Assembly: GCA_009392215.1 (NCBI GenBank)
Contig: VFGZ01000041.1
Coordinates: 1-64,000, forward strand
From: SAR202 cluster bacterium
Lineage (GTDB): Bacteria > Chloroflexota > Dehalococcoidia > Lucifugimonadales > Lucifugimonadaceae
DNA length: 64,000 nt
Reading direction: 5' to 3'
The notes under the pieces were generated by a model. The model saw only the letters and a program-made list of their open reading frames with translations. It had not been told where the DNA came from and searched no databases. Below, piece after piece: positions 25,132 through 33,325 of the stretch (its first letter is position 1; every line of letters begins with the position of its first letter). A program made the position numbers and the translations under genes.

Positions 25132-26234
25132 CTGACCCTACACTTCAGGTTGAAATCAACCTGTCAGATAAACGATTATTTCCAATTTGGGACAAGGTTC
25201 AGATTGGAGAGCGCCTCTCGAGTTCAGAAGGAGTTACTTTACTTGATACGGATGATTTATCTGGGGTGGGCCGTATGGCAGACTTCGCAAAAAAGCGTAT
25301 CACAGGTGACAAGGTCTACTTCGTGCTCAACCGTCATGTGAATCCGACCAACATATGCGTGCTCAGTTGTAAGTTCTGTGATTTTGCAAAAAAACCAGGC
25401 GATAGTGACGCTTACGAGATGTCCATTGAAGAAATCTTAGACCATGTGGATGATGATATACACGAGATTCACATCGTAGGAGGGCATCATCCGACCTGGC
25501 CGTTTGAGTATTACGTTGATATGGTCAAAGCTATCCACGAGAAGGCGCCTCATGTTCAGATCAAGGGATTCACTGCCTCTGAGATTGATTACTTCCAACG
25601 GCGCTGGAAAGTTACGCCTGAGGAGTCTTTGGCAATTTTGAAGGAAGCCGGTCTGCAGTCGATGCCGGGTGGTGGCGCCGAAGTATTTTCGTCGCGTGTT
25701 CACAAAATTTTGCTTCCTGGTAAGGCAAATGCAGATCGTTGGGCTGAAATACATAAAACCGCGCATCTTATGGATATACCCACAAATTGCACGTTGCTTT
25801 ACGGACATATTGAATCATTCGAAGAACGCGTCGAACATTTAGTTCGCTTACGTAATATTCAAGATGAAACGGGCGGATTTCTGGCGTTCATTCCATTGGA
25901 GTATCAAGTTGGAATGACCAAGCTCCGTCCCCGGCATACACCTGCAATGGATGATTTAAAGATGATTGCTGCCGCTCGTCTGATTCTTGACAACATTAAG
26001 TACATAAAAAGTTATTGGGTGATGTTAGGGGAAGCCACTGCAAGTGTCGGTTTGAATTTTGGTGCGAACGATTTGGATGGAACAATAGGAAAAGAGCGTA
26101 TCGCCCATGCGGCACTTGCCGAATCTCCGGCAGGGCAAGCTAGAGAACGAATGGCGTCATTTATCCGAGACGCCAGACGCATTCCCGTGGAACGTGACGC
26201 CTTGTACAACGAGATCAAGGTATATGAACAATAA
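25110..26234 (+). CDS. mqnE: Aminofutalosine synthase (radical SAM)
   Basis: 374 aa. The radical-SAM cluster motif is CVLSCKFC (CxxxCxxC) in NPTNICVLSCKFCDFAKK near residue 85, flanked by the family's RHVNPTN segment. It joins the enolpyruvyl benzoate made by MqnA to SAM to give aminofutalosine. SMPGGGAEVFSSRV near residue 185 is shared with MqnC/CofH-like enzymes. MqnE is favoured over MqnC by the DFAKKPG context after the cluster and by the presence of a separate better MqnC at 27069. The ATG overlaps the end of the ubiD-like gene. Confidence 0.93.
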   Translation: MVPILEVADPTLQVEINLSDKRLFPIWDKVQIGERLSSSEGVTLLDTDDLSGVGRMADFAKKRITGDKVYFVLNRHVNPTNICVLSCKFCDFAKKPGDSDAYEMSIEEILDHVDDDIHEIHIVGGHHPTWPFEYYVDMVKAIHEKAPHVQIKGFTASEIDYFQRRWKVTPEESLAILKEAGLQSMPGGGAEVFSSRVHKILLPGKANADRWAEIHKTAHLMDIPTNCTLLYGHIESFEERVEHLVRLRNIQDETGGFLAFIPLEYQVGMTKLRPRHTPAMDDLKMIAAARLILDNIKYIKSYWVMLGEATASVGLNFGANDLDGTIGKERIAHAALAESPAGQARERMASFIRDARRIPVERDALYNEIKVYEQ

Positions 26235-27021
26235 TCGACAATTGCTTTCGATTGGGCATATGACATATCTGAACTCAGAGGTCTTCTACTGGAGACTTTC
26301 TAAAACGCTCTTTAACTTGGTTCCTATGCATCCGCGTGCGATGGCTGCGGCCTTGGAACGTGGGGATCTGGCGGCTGGTCCTCTTCCAATAGCTGAGATT
26401 ATGCGTATGAATGGTCAAGTTCGCTCTTTAGGCGATTTGGGCGTTTCTTCTCACGGCGCAGCGAAAAGTGTTTTTTTATTTTCGCGAGTACCTGTTGGAA
26501 AACTGTCTGGTACGAGTATTGCTGTGACGTCTCATACAGCGACTTCGATTCAATTGTTACGAGTCCTATTTAATGATTTTTGGAAAGTACACGACCATAA
26601 ATTTGTCGGAGTGGAGTGTTCTCATGAAGCCGCCCTGTGGATTGGTGACCCTGCACTGGAGCTCCGATATTCCTCTGAGTATGATTTTATATACGATCTC
26701 GGGACGGCTTGGACGACTTTGACCGGCAAGCCATTTGTGTTTGCAGAATGGGTTGTTCGTACCGATATCCCCATCGAACAGGCGTCTGAACTTGAGCGGC
26801 AGTTGCTGAAGGCCACACAGGAGGGCGTACGCAATATTGATGAAATAAGTAGATTTCGCGCAAACCAATTCTTGACCGAATCAGATGTAAGTGATTATGT
26901 GCGAAATTTTTCATATTTCCTTGGCGATAAAGAACGGTTGGGTCAGATGGAATTTCAGCGGAGACTTGATCAATTACCGACCTGGCGCCCCGATTTAAAG
27001 GCCGTCGAATCGCTAAGGTAA
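26224..27021 (+). CDS. mqnA: Chorismate dehydratase
   Basis: 265 aa from the ATG at 26224, which overlaps the mqnE stop by 11 bases; an upstream in-frame ATG at 26107 would add about 39 residues read from inside mqnE and is not credible. The protein begins LLSIGHMTYLNSEVFYW, matching the MqnA/MqnD periplasmic-binding-protein-like fold with a conserved Y-L-N near the start. ALERGDLAAGPLPIAEIMRM and KLSGTSIAVTSHTATS follow. It dehydrates chorismate to 3-[(1-carboxyvinyl)oxy]benzoate, the committed step of the pathway. Confidence 0.92.
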   Translation: MNNNRQLLSIGHMTYLNSEVFYWRLSKTLFNLVPMHPRAMAAALERGDLAAGPLPIAEIMRMNGQVRSLGDLGVSSHGAAKSVFLFSRVPVGKLSGTSIAVTSHTATSIQLLRVLFNDFWKVHDHKFVGVECSHEAALWIGDPALELRYSSEYDFIYDLGTAWTTLTGKPFVFAEWVVRTDIPIEQASELERQLLKATQEGVRNIDEISRFRANQFLTESDVSDYVRNFSYFLGDKERLGQMEFQRRLDQLPTWRPDLKAVESLR

Positions 27022-27068
27022 GAAAAGGTTATTTAGGCATCGTCCTATATGTTTGAAATTTAGTAATA

Positions 27069-28166
27069 ATGCTTCACCAGATAACAGACAAGATTTTTTC
27101 AGGGATACGGATTACGACTGAAGAAGGCTTATGGCTTTTGCGAGAAGCTGAGTTGTTAGATTTGGCTCCGCTCGCGGAGTATTGGCGTCAAAAGCATAAT
27201 CCTAATAAGGATGTGTCATATGTGGTCGACACGAACCTTAACTACACCAATTTATGTGACGCTTATTGCTCTTTTTGTGCGTTTTACCGAACAGATCCGA
27301 ATGATCCGTCTGCATACACTTATACCGTTGAACAGATTATGGACAAAATCCAACGCGCTCGAAAAAATGGCGTTAGGACCGTACTAATGCAAGGGGGGCT
27401 GAACTCAGATCTTCAACTGGACTATTATCTGAAAATGGTTTCTGAGACGAAGAAACGTTTCCCGGATGTGACACCGCACTACTGGTCTGCTCCTGAGATC
27501 GTGCGTATGACCGAAGTATCTGAGATGTCATATGAACAGGTTTTCGAGGCTCTATGGGAAGCCGGGCAGCGGTCAATGCCAGGAGGAGGATCGGAAATTC
27601 TCTCTGATGAAGTGAAAGCTATAGTGTCAAGGTTTAAACCCAAGGATACCGTAGATCAATGGACGGAAGTGCACGCTGCAGCTCATAAGGTTGGATTCAA
27701 GACCACTGCGACTATGATGTACGGGCACGTAGAAAAAGACCAGCATGTCATCGAGTCGCTTGAGCATATTCGCAACGTTCAGGATCGAGCGCTGAAAAAT
27801 GAAAATGATGGTGGGTTTACGGCGTTTATTCCCTGGTCTTATAAAAAAGACAATACGGCTTTAGCAAAACTGATCGATGAGGAAGCTGGGCCTAATCAGT
27901 ACCTGAGAATTATTGCGATTTCACGAATCATGCTTGACAACGTTCCACACATTCAAGCTTCCTGGTTTTCAGAAGGTAAGAAAACCGGTCAAATCGCACT
28001 TCGGTTCGGGGCGGATGACTTCGGCGGAACTCTTTTCGATGAAAACGTGATGCTTGCAGCCGGATTCTATAACCGTACGACCGAGGATGAAGTGCGGGAG
28101 ATGATTGCTGAGGCTGGATTCTCACCGGTCCAACGACTTACCAACTATGAAATAGTTGAGGGCTAA
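27069..28166 (+). CDS. mqnC: Cyclic dehypoxanthinyl futalosine synthase (radical SAM)
   Basis: 365 aa. The cluster motif is CDAYCSFC (CxxxCxxC) within NYTNLCDAYCSFCAFYR near residue 65. The following CAFYRT, the MQGGLN segment and SMPGGGSEILSDEV are characteristic of MqnC. It cyclises dehypoxanthine futalosine by radical chemistry. About 47 bases separate it from mqnA and no strong ribosome site is visible before the ATG. Confidence 0.94.
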   Translation: MLHQITDKIFSGIRITTEEGLWLLREAELLDLAPLAEYWRQKHNPNKDVSYVVDTNLNYTNLCDAYCSFCAFYRTDPNDPSAYTYTVEQIMDKIQRARKNGVRTVLMQGGLNSDLQLDYYLKMVSETKKRFPDVTPHYWSAPEIVRMTEVSEMSYEQVFEALWEAGQRSMPGGGSEILSDEVKAIVSRFKPKDTVDQWTEVHAAAHKVGFKTTATMMYGHVEKDQHVIESLEHIRNVQDRALKNENDGGFTAFIPWSYKKDNTALAKLIDEEAGPNQYLRIIAISRIMLDNVPHIQASWFSEGKKTGQIALRFGADDFGGTLFDENVMLAAGFYNRTTEDEVREMIAEAGFSPVQRLTNYEIVEG

Positions 28167-28217
28167 AAGACTGAATCGGCATTATCTAATTAATACGTGA
28201 TTGATTGAATATTAACC

Positions 28218-29069
28218 ATGACCATCAACGACAATAAGATCATATTTGGTCACAGCCCAGACGCTGATGATGCGTTTATGTTTTTTGCGATGGAACGCAA
28301 ATATGTTCAAATTCCGGGTTTTACGTTCGGGCACCATATGGACGATATTGAATCGCTTAACATATTGGCAAAATCCGGCAGGCTACCGGTTACAGCCATT
28401 TCAGCGGCACGGTACCCTGGGGTAGCCGAACACTATCGAATAATGTCGTGTGGTGCGTCAATCGGGCGTAATTATGGTCCCATGGTGGTTTCAAATCAGA
28501 TCCTATCGGAATCTGACCTTGACGGTAAAAAGATAGCTGTTCCAGGCCGGTTTACCACTTCATGGCTTTTGTTCCAGATTTTCGGCCCAAATAATTGTCA
28601 ACCGATATTTATGGAATTCGATGATGTGGGCCTTGCGGTTAAAGATGGACGCGCTGATGCTGGGATATTACTGCACGAAGGTCAGATACTTTACGAAAAG
28701 CAAGGCTTTCACGGGGTGCTGAGCCTTGGAGAAAAATGGCATCAAGCAACAGGTCTGCCAATACCTCTCGGGCTCGATCTAGTCAGCCGTCATATTAATG
28801 ATGACCTAGCTCAGCAATTAGCAAACGCCTCTTTGGCGAGTATTAATTACGCACGTGATCATGAAGAAGAAGCCCTTGAGTATGCGTTAAGTTTTGGGCG
28901 TGGGATTGACCCTGCGGATGGCAAGAAGTTTGTACGTATGTATGTGAACGAAGACACCGTAGATATGGGGCAAGAGGGTAGAGATGCCCTTGAAAAATTG
29001 TTTGCAATGGCTGTTGAAAGAGGAGTAATCGCGGAATTACCTGAACTGGATATTGTTCAGGCTGAGTGA
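28218..29069 (+). CDS. mqnD: 1,4-dihydroxy-6-naphthoate synthase
   Basis: 283 aa. It starts IIFGHSPDADDAFMFFAM, the MqnD N-terminal signature, and has the two-lobed binding-protein fold also seen in MqnA. ADAGILLHEGQILY near residue 150 is a second conserved block holding the catalytic His. It cleaves cyclic dehypoxanthinyl futalosine to 1,4-dihydroxy-6-naphthoate. It is the last recognised pathway gene of the operon; the futalosine nucleosidase/deaminase and final methyltransferase are not in the window. Confidence 0.94.
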   Translation: MTINDNKIIFGHSPDADDAFMFFAMERKYVQIPGFTFGHHMDDIESLNILAKSGRLPVTAISAARYPGVAEHYRIMSCGASIGRNYGPMVVSNQILSESDLDGKKIAVPGRFTTSWLLFQIFGPNNCQPIFMEFDDVGLAVKDGRADAGILLHEGQILYEKQGFHGVLSLGEKWHQATGLPIPLGLDLVSRHINDDLAQQLANASLASINYARDHEEEALEYALSFGRGIDPADGKKFVRMYVNEDTVDMGQEGRDALEKLFAMAVERGVIAELPELDIVQAE

Positions 29070-29154
29070 ATGTTAAGTCAAAGCTGTAACTTTGCAAATA
29101 ATCGACTAAGCCAACTGAAAATTATTAGATTTTTGAATAGGCCATATTAAGAAT

Positions 29155-29940
29155 TTGAATCAGTACTCTGGTAAGCGTGAGCCTTTCGCCGCAAGCATTA
29201 GTGGGGCCCCTGCGACAACCGTTATTGTGATTTTAAATATCGGATTATTTATTGGTGTGCTTGTCACCGGAGGAGCCGATACTCAGAATCTGTTGAAGTG
29301 GGGTGCAAAATATGGGCCGAGCATTGCTGAAGGGCAATATTGGAGACTGCTCTTACCCGTGTTCCTTCACGTGGGATTTTTCCACTTGTTGACGAATCTA
29401 TTTGGATTGGTCATATTCGGGTCAATGGTTGAGCGAACGTTTGGGACAAAACATTTTATTGTTATCTATTTGGCAGCAGGAATCATGGGTAATGTGGTCA
29501 GTTTTTTAGCCGGCCCTAACCCGGGTGTCGGGGCAAGCGGAGGTGTGTTCGGTATATTTGCCGCTTTTGGTGTTTACCTGCTGCTCAACCGTAAGTTACT
29601 CGGACAACTGGGGAGCCAACAACTTACATCGATCGGTCTTATAGTTTTAATCAACGTAGTCTTTGGACTCGTGTCGAGTGGCATTGATAATGCCGCACAT
29701 TTCGGTGGGCTCCTGGCTGGTGGTTTTGTGGCCTGGTTGACCACCCCACGAGAGCGACTTTTCGTTTTGCAAGATCCAGTTGACCTTGGTCAATCGCGAG
29801 TGACCCTCAAATCGGATGTGCAGCCCAATTCCAAATTGACGTTAGCCATTCTGGTTATTGTGATTGTTGCCGGTGTGTTGACGGGGATCGAATCTCAAAC
29901 TTACATCGAAGATATTTTTGGCAATAAAATACCGCGTTAG
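29155..29940 (+). CDS. Rhomboid-family intramembrane serine protease
   Basis: 261 aa, about seven transmembrane helices. The fold is shown by HVGFFHLLTNLFGLVIFGSM (H..HL..N in TM2), the catalytic Ser in GVGASGGVFGIFA (GxSG) and the catalytic His in NAAHFGGLLAG. All active residues are present, so it should cleave substrates within membranes. The start is a TTG without a clear ribosome site, so a few residues either way are uncertain. It follows the menaquinone operon by 85 bases in the same direction, but no functional link is apparent. Confidence 0.9.
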   Translation: MNQYSGKREPFAASISGAPATTVIVILNIGLFIGVLVTGGADTQNLLKWGAKYGPSIAEGQYWRLLLPVFLHVGFFHLLTNLFGLVIFGSMVERTFGTKHFIVIYLAAGIMGNVVSFLAGPNPGVGASGGVFGIFAAFGVYLLLNRKLLGQLGSQQLTSIGLIVLINVVFGLVSSGIDNAAHFGGLLAGGFVAWLTTPRERLFVLQDPVDLGQSRVTLKSDVQPNSKLTLAILVIVIVAGVLTGIESQTYIEDIFGNKIPR

Positions 29941-29981
29941 TATAAACCCTTACCTACATGTATACTGCTGAGCATCATTTA

Positions 29982-30010
29982 ATTGATATTCAGTATCAAT
30001 AAGAGATAAT
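29982..30010 (+). promoter_or_regulatory. Promoter with overlapping palindromic operator for the zinc-type ABC genes
   Basis: ATTGATA-TTCAG-TATCAAT (29982-30000) is a perfect 7-5-7 inverted repeat, similar in size to Fur/Zur/DtxR-family boxes. It contains TTGATA (29983-29988), a 5/6 match to a -35 box, and 16 bases later GATAAT (30005-30010), a 5/6 match to a -10 box. A repressor bound to the palindrome would block RNA polymerase. It lies about 110 bases before the small ORF and 225 bases before the ATPase gene. Confidence 0.55.
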
Positions 30011-30117
30011 AGGTATATAGCTTAGCTTCTGCCGCGATTGGCCTGTAGCATGGGATCACTGCAACCAGTAGATTTCATTGTTGATTGATTTCAACGATTC
30101 GTACTAAAAAGTTGAAT

Positions 30118-30228
30118 ATGACGTCTTCGATATGGTCAGGAACATTAATGCTGGATGCTTTGCGTTTAACTTTAATTATCTCAGGCGTTTGGATTATTGA
30201 CCAAGGCATACTGCAGGGTATTGAATGA
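30118..30228 (+). CDS. Possible 36-aa hydrophobic leader peptide overlapping znuC-like start
   Basis: ATG at 30118 opens a 36-codon frame ending in TGA at 30226-30228, overlapping the ATPase start as ATGA. The peptide is hydrophobic (MLDALRLTLIISGVWIID in the middle), perhaps one membrane segment. The ribosome site is poor. The ATGA overlap suggests translational coupling, but a chance open frame is quite possible. Confidence 0.35.
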   Translation: MTSSIWSGTLMLDALRLTLIISGVWIIDQGILQGIE

Positions 30229-31043
30229 ACCATAACTCCAAATCAAAACCAATCGAAGTTGATGTCGAGTCTTTTCCTAGGCCAGAAAAAATTCCCATCA
30301 GGTTTGACGAGACATGGTTTGCATATGACTCCATGCCCGTGGTTCGCGATATAAATTTTTCGATAATGCCAGGCGAATTCGCTGCAATTTTGGGACCGAA
30401 TGGTTCAGGCAAAACCACACTCATGAAACTCGCTCTTGGCTTGCTTAAGCCAAGTTCTGGCAGAGTTCTTTTGTTCGGAGAGTCTTCAGAGAATTTCAAA
30501 GATTGGCATCGCATCGGATACGTACCCCAGAGAATTCAAACGGCTGAACACCGGTTTCCGGCATCTGTTAGAGAGATCGTTCAGTTCGGTGCTTACTCTG
30601 GATTCCGCTTTTTTTCGTTACTTAAGCATAAAGAAAATAGTCGCGTCGACGATGCTATGGAGTTAGCAGGAATACTGGAACTTGCGGATCGTCGTGTTTC
30701 TGACATCTCAGCAGGACAGCAACAACGTATGTTGATAGCCAGAGCTCTTGTGCGCCGTCCTGACTTGCTTGTGATGGACGAGCCGGTAGCTGGTGTTGAC
30801 GCTGCAGGAGAAGATCAATTTCACTCTATGGTTCGGAAGCTGAATCGCGATCTCGGAATTACGATTGTGATGGTGTCTCACGATATCGGAGCTGTTATGC
30901 GGGAAGCGACGACTTGTGCGTGCATCAACCAAGATATCGTTTTTCATGGTCCTGTTCATCAACTCGATGCCAATGCCCTTTCGACGTTATACGGATTTCC
31001 GGTAGATGTTCTTATGCATGATCCCGACCATACGCATAGGTAA
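30225..31043 (+). CDS. znuC: Metal (zinc/manganese) ABC transporter ATP-binding protein
   Basis: 272 aa. Walker A is GPNGSGKTTLMKL near residue 58, the Q-loop region is IGYVPQR, the signature is ISAGQQQRML, Walker B is LLVMDEPVAGVD and the H-loop is VSHD. The sequence type and the paired permease place it with ZnuC/MntA/TroB-type metal importers. The C-terminus ends HDPDHTHR, a short His-rich tail suggesting metal contact. AGGG precedes the ATG. An extra roughly 25 residues sit before the usual start of the ABC domain. The permease follows after four bases. The gene symbol reflects the probable zinc role and is an inference. Confidence 0.9.
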   Translation: MNHNSKSKPIEVDVESFPRPEKIPIRFDETWFAYDSMPVVRDINFSIMPGEFAAILGPNGSGKTTLMKLALGLLKPSSGRVLLFGESSENFKDWHRIGYVPQRIQTAEHRFPASVREIVQFGAYSGFRFFSLLKHKENSRVDDAMELAGILELADRRVSDISAGQQQRMLIARALVRRPDLLVMDEPVAGVDAAGEDQFHSMVRKLNRDLGITIVMVSHDIGAVMREATTCACINQDIVFHGPVHQLDANALSTLYGFPVDVLMHDPDHTHR

Positions 31044-31047
31044 TTCA

Positions 31048-31962
31048 ATGCCAGAGATTTTCCAATATGAATTTATGAACAGGGCAATTGTTGCTTCTGT
31101 TTTGGTTGGAGTAACTGCTCCTGCGATTGGAATGTTTCTGGTCTTACGCAGGCTTTCTTTGATTGCTGACACTCTTTCGCATGTAGCTTTTGCCGGAGTT
31201 GCAGTTGCTCTTATAACGAAGTCTTTTACGCCAATTGTTGCGTTCATTGCGACAGCGACTGCTGCCGTTTCGATAGAAGAACTGCGCGTGCGCCGATTGT
31301 TGCCAGGTGATGCGGCCTTAGCTGTGTTCCTGTACGGAGCACTTGCGCTTGCGGTTGTATTGATTAGCGCGTTTGATGGATTTAATTCCACGATATTTTC
31401 GTACTTATTCGGAAGTGTACTGTCCGTTTCCAGTACCGATTTATGGTGGATGGGGATGCTGGCGTTGGTGATAACGCTGTTTTTGTTCATGTTTAGATTC
31501 GAGCTGACACAAATTACCTTTGACAGTGACCTAGCCAAAACAAATGGCGTTCGTGTTCATATGCTCAATCTTAGTTTGGCCATACTTACTGCCGGTACGA
31601 TTACGGTTTCAATGCGTGTGGTAGGGGTTTTGTTAGTTGGCGCTTTGATTGTTATTCCAGTATTGGTGAGTATACGAGTGGTGAAAGGATTGTCCCTTAC
31701 TTTATTAGTGTCTTCTGTAATTGGAGTATTTGTAGCTGTTTTTGGAATGGTCATCTCTTTCTACGCCGATTTGGCTCCAGGTGGGAGCGTTGTATTGATC
31801 GCGATTTCTCTTCTCATCATTGTTGAAATTGGTGCATTGATTAAGAAAAGAATTTTTGGATCATCCCAATTGATGCACAGTAGTGATCATACTCATGCCC
31901 ATGAATTTCATGCTCATGGGGCCAATGGAAGCGCAACTGATGATCCGCACTCTCACCGTTAG
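31048..31962 (+). CDS. znuB: Zinc/manganese ABC transporter permease with His-rich tail
   Basis: 304 aa from the ATG at 31048, which has ATAGG seven bases upstream; the frame remains open into the ATPase gene but that part is a different reading of its 3' end. About eight or nine transmembrane helices of the ABC-3 family, with the conserved LRRLSLIADTLSHVAFAGVA coupling segment near residue 30. The last 30 residues hold many histidines (SSDHTHAHEFHAHG and a final PHSHR), a typical zinc-handling tail. No substrate-binding lipoprotein gene is adjacent. Its stop overlaps the convergent MFS stop by a few bases. Confidence 0.9.
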   Translation: MPEIFQYEFMNRAIVASVLVGVTAPAIGMFLVLRRLSLIADTLSHVAFAGVAVALITKSFTPIVAFIATATAAVSIEELRVRRLLPGDAALAVFLYGALALAVVLISAFDGFNSTIFSYLFGSVLSVSSTDLWWMGMLALVITLFLFMFRFELTQITFDSDLAKTNGVRVHMLNLSLAILTAGTITVSMRVVGVLLVGALIVIPVLVSIRVVKGLSLTLLVSSVIGVFVAVFGMVISFYADLAPGGSVVLIAISLLIIVEIGALIKKRIFGSSQLMHSSDHTHAHEFHAHGANGSATDDPHSHR

Positions 31963-33242
31963 CTGTCTAGGGATTCGGCTTGTTTATTGGAGATCGGCTT
32001 CTTGACGAACACGAAGCAACCGATTGAAATTGCAAGTAGACAGATGGTAACAGCGAACATCGCGTTGTATTCACCGGTTGAATCGAAAATCAACCCGGCT
32101 AGAATAGGTCCGATTAAAACAGGGATTGTTATACCTAGATTTGTCAGGCCTGTGATGCTGCCGAACTGTCTCAAGCCAAACATTTCGAAGATAACCAGTG
32201 GAGTTAGAGTACCCACGCCGCCCATTCCCAGCCCGAATACCACGATTGCGATCCAGGTAATAAGGGCACCGCTCGAAGCTAGCAGAATGGATAATCCGAT
32301 TCCCTGAAGAATCATGATTACTATGAACGAGATTCGCGCTGTGATAGATTCACTCACGCGACCGAAGATCAATTTGCTTGATGCGGCAAAGAAAGCAAGC
32401 ATGATCATCATACTTGCAGCGATCGCTCTACTGAACCCCACTTGTTCTAAGTGAGGTACCAGCTGGCTTACTACACCGGTTCGTACGAATTGCTGGAGAG
32501 TCATTCCGATCACCAACAGCCAAAAAGCTGAAGTCCGTACGGCACCTGACACTGTCAATCCGGTAATTGAGTTCTCTCGAAGGGTCTTTGCATCTATATG
32601 AGGGGCCCAACGTTTACCCCTTTCTTTTTTAACTTCATCTGCGTGATCACGAATCGTAAGCAGGATGACCAATGTCAGTCCAAGTAGCGCAATCCCTATC
32701 ACCCCCCATGTCCAACGCCAGCCAATTAGGCCTATCAACCCCGCAACAATGGGAACGGCAACACCGCTACCAATATTGTTTCCTGACGTAACCAGTCCCA
32801 TCATTCTTCCGCGCGTTTGCGGGAACCAAGTGAGTACCAGCCGGCCAGCGGGCATCATAGTTGCCCCTGGAGTTCCTGCGAACATGATGATGCTGAAGAG
32901 ATAGAATTGCCAGAGCTCGGTCATCAGCAAGCGAAGTAAGAATGCAGTGGCTACAAGTAGGACTGAACCCGTCATGGTCCATCGTGCACCGATTCTGTCC
33001 ATCATGTTGCCTATGATCGGAGATAATAAACTTGCCACAACGCCCAGGCTCAACGAGACGTTTACCTGTGTTCTGGACCACCCAAATTCGTCTTCAAGTG
33101 GTTGTACGAAAAACCCGAAAGCGAACTGAACTGTACCAAGGATCGAACCTATTGATAGCGCCGAAACCCCGACGATAAACCAACCGCGATATATACCTCG
33201 AGGTTTGATTGAATTCGAACTTCGATTAGTCTTATCAGAAAT
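31959..33242 (-). CDS. MFS transporter (OFA/monocarboxylate-like), probably with an ATT start
   Basis: 427 aa when read from ATT at 33242. The first ordinary start in frame is a TTG at 33053, but the frame upstream encodes GIYRGWFIVGVSALSIG and QPLEDEFGWSRTQV, the standard TM1 and TM1-2 loop of this MFS branch (compare oxalate/formate and monocarboxylate permeases). A stop lies one codon above the ATT, no ATG/GTG/TTG occurs in that stretch, and GGAG is placed seven bases before the ATT (33250-33253). The remaining body has the DRIGAR loop and 11 further helices. Likely cargo: a small carboxylate, by family only. Confidence 0.85.
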   Translation of the reverse strand: MSDKTNRSSNSIKPRGIYRGWFIVGVSALSIGSILGTVQFAFGFFVQPLEDEFGWSRTQVNVSLSLGVVASLLSPIIGNMMDRIGARWTMTGSVLLVATAFLLRLLMTELWQFYLFSIIMFAGTPGATMMPAGRLVLTWFPQTRGRMMGLVTSGNNIGSGVAVPIVAGLIGLIGWRWTWGVIGIALLGLTLVILLTIRDHADEVKKERGKRWAPHIDAKTLRENSITGLTVSGAVRTSAFWLLVIGMTLQQFVRTGVVSQLVPHLEQVGFSRAIAASMMIMLAFFAASSKLIFGRVSESITARISFIVIMILQGIGLSILLASSGALITWIAIVVFGLGMGGVGTLTPLVIFEMFGLRQFGSITGLTNLGITIPVLIGPILAGLIFDSTGEYNAMFAVTICLLAISIGCFVFVKKPISNKQAESLDS

Positions 33243-33325
33243 CGGTCAACTCCGAGGTAGCTACGGATGAATACAGTTGGCGTGAAATGTATTTATTGAC
33301 AATCCGATGGGGCAATTTTGAACTA

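Noticed and set aside
26107-26223. Upstream start for mqnA at 26107
   Set aside because: It would read 39 residues out of frame within mqnE; the MqnA fold starts right after the ATG at 26224.
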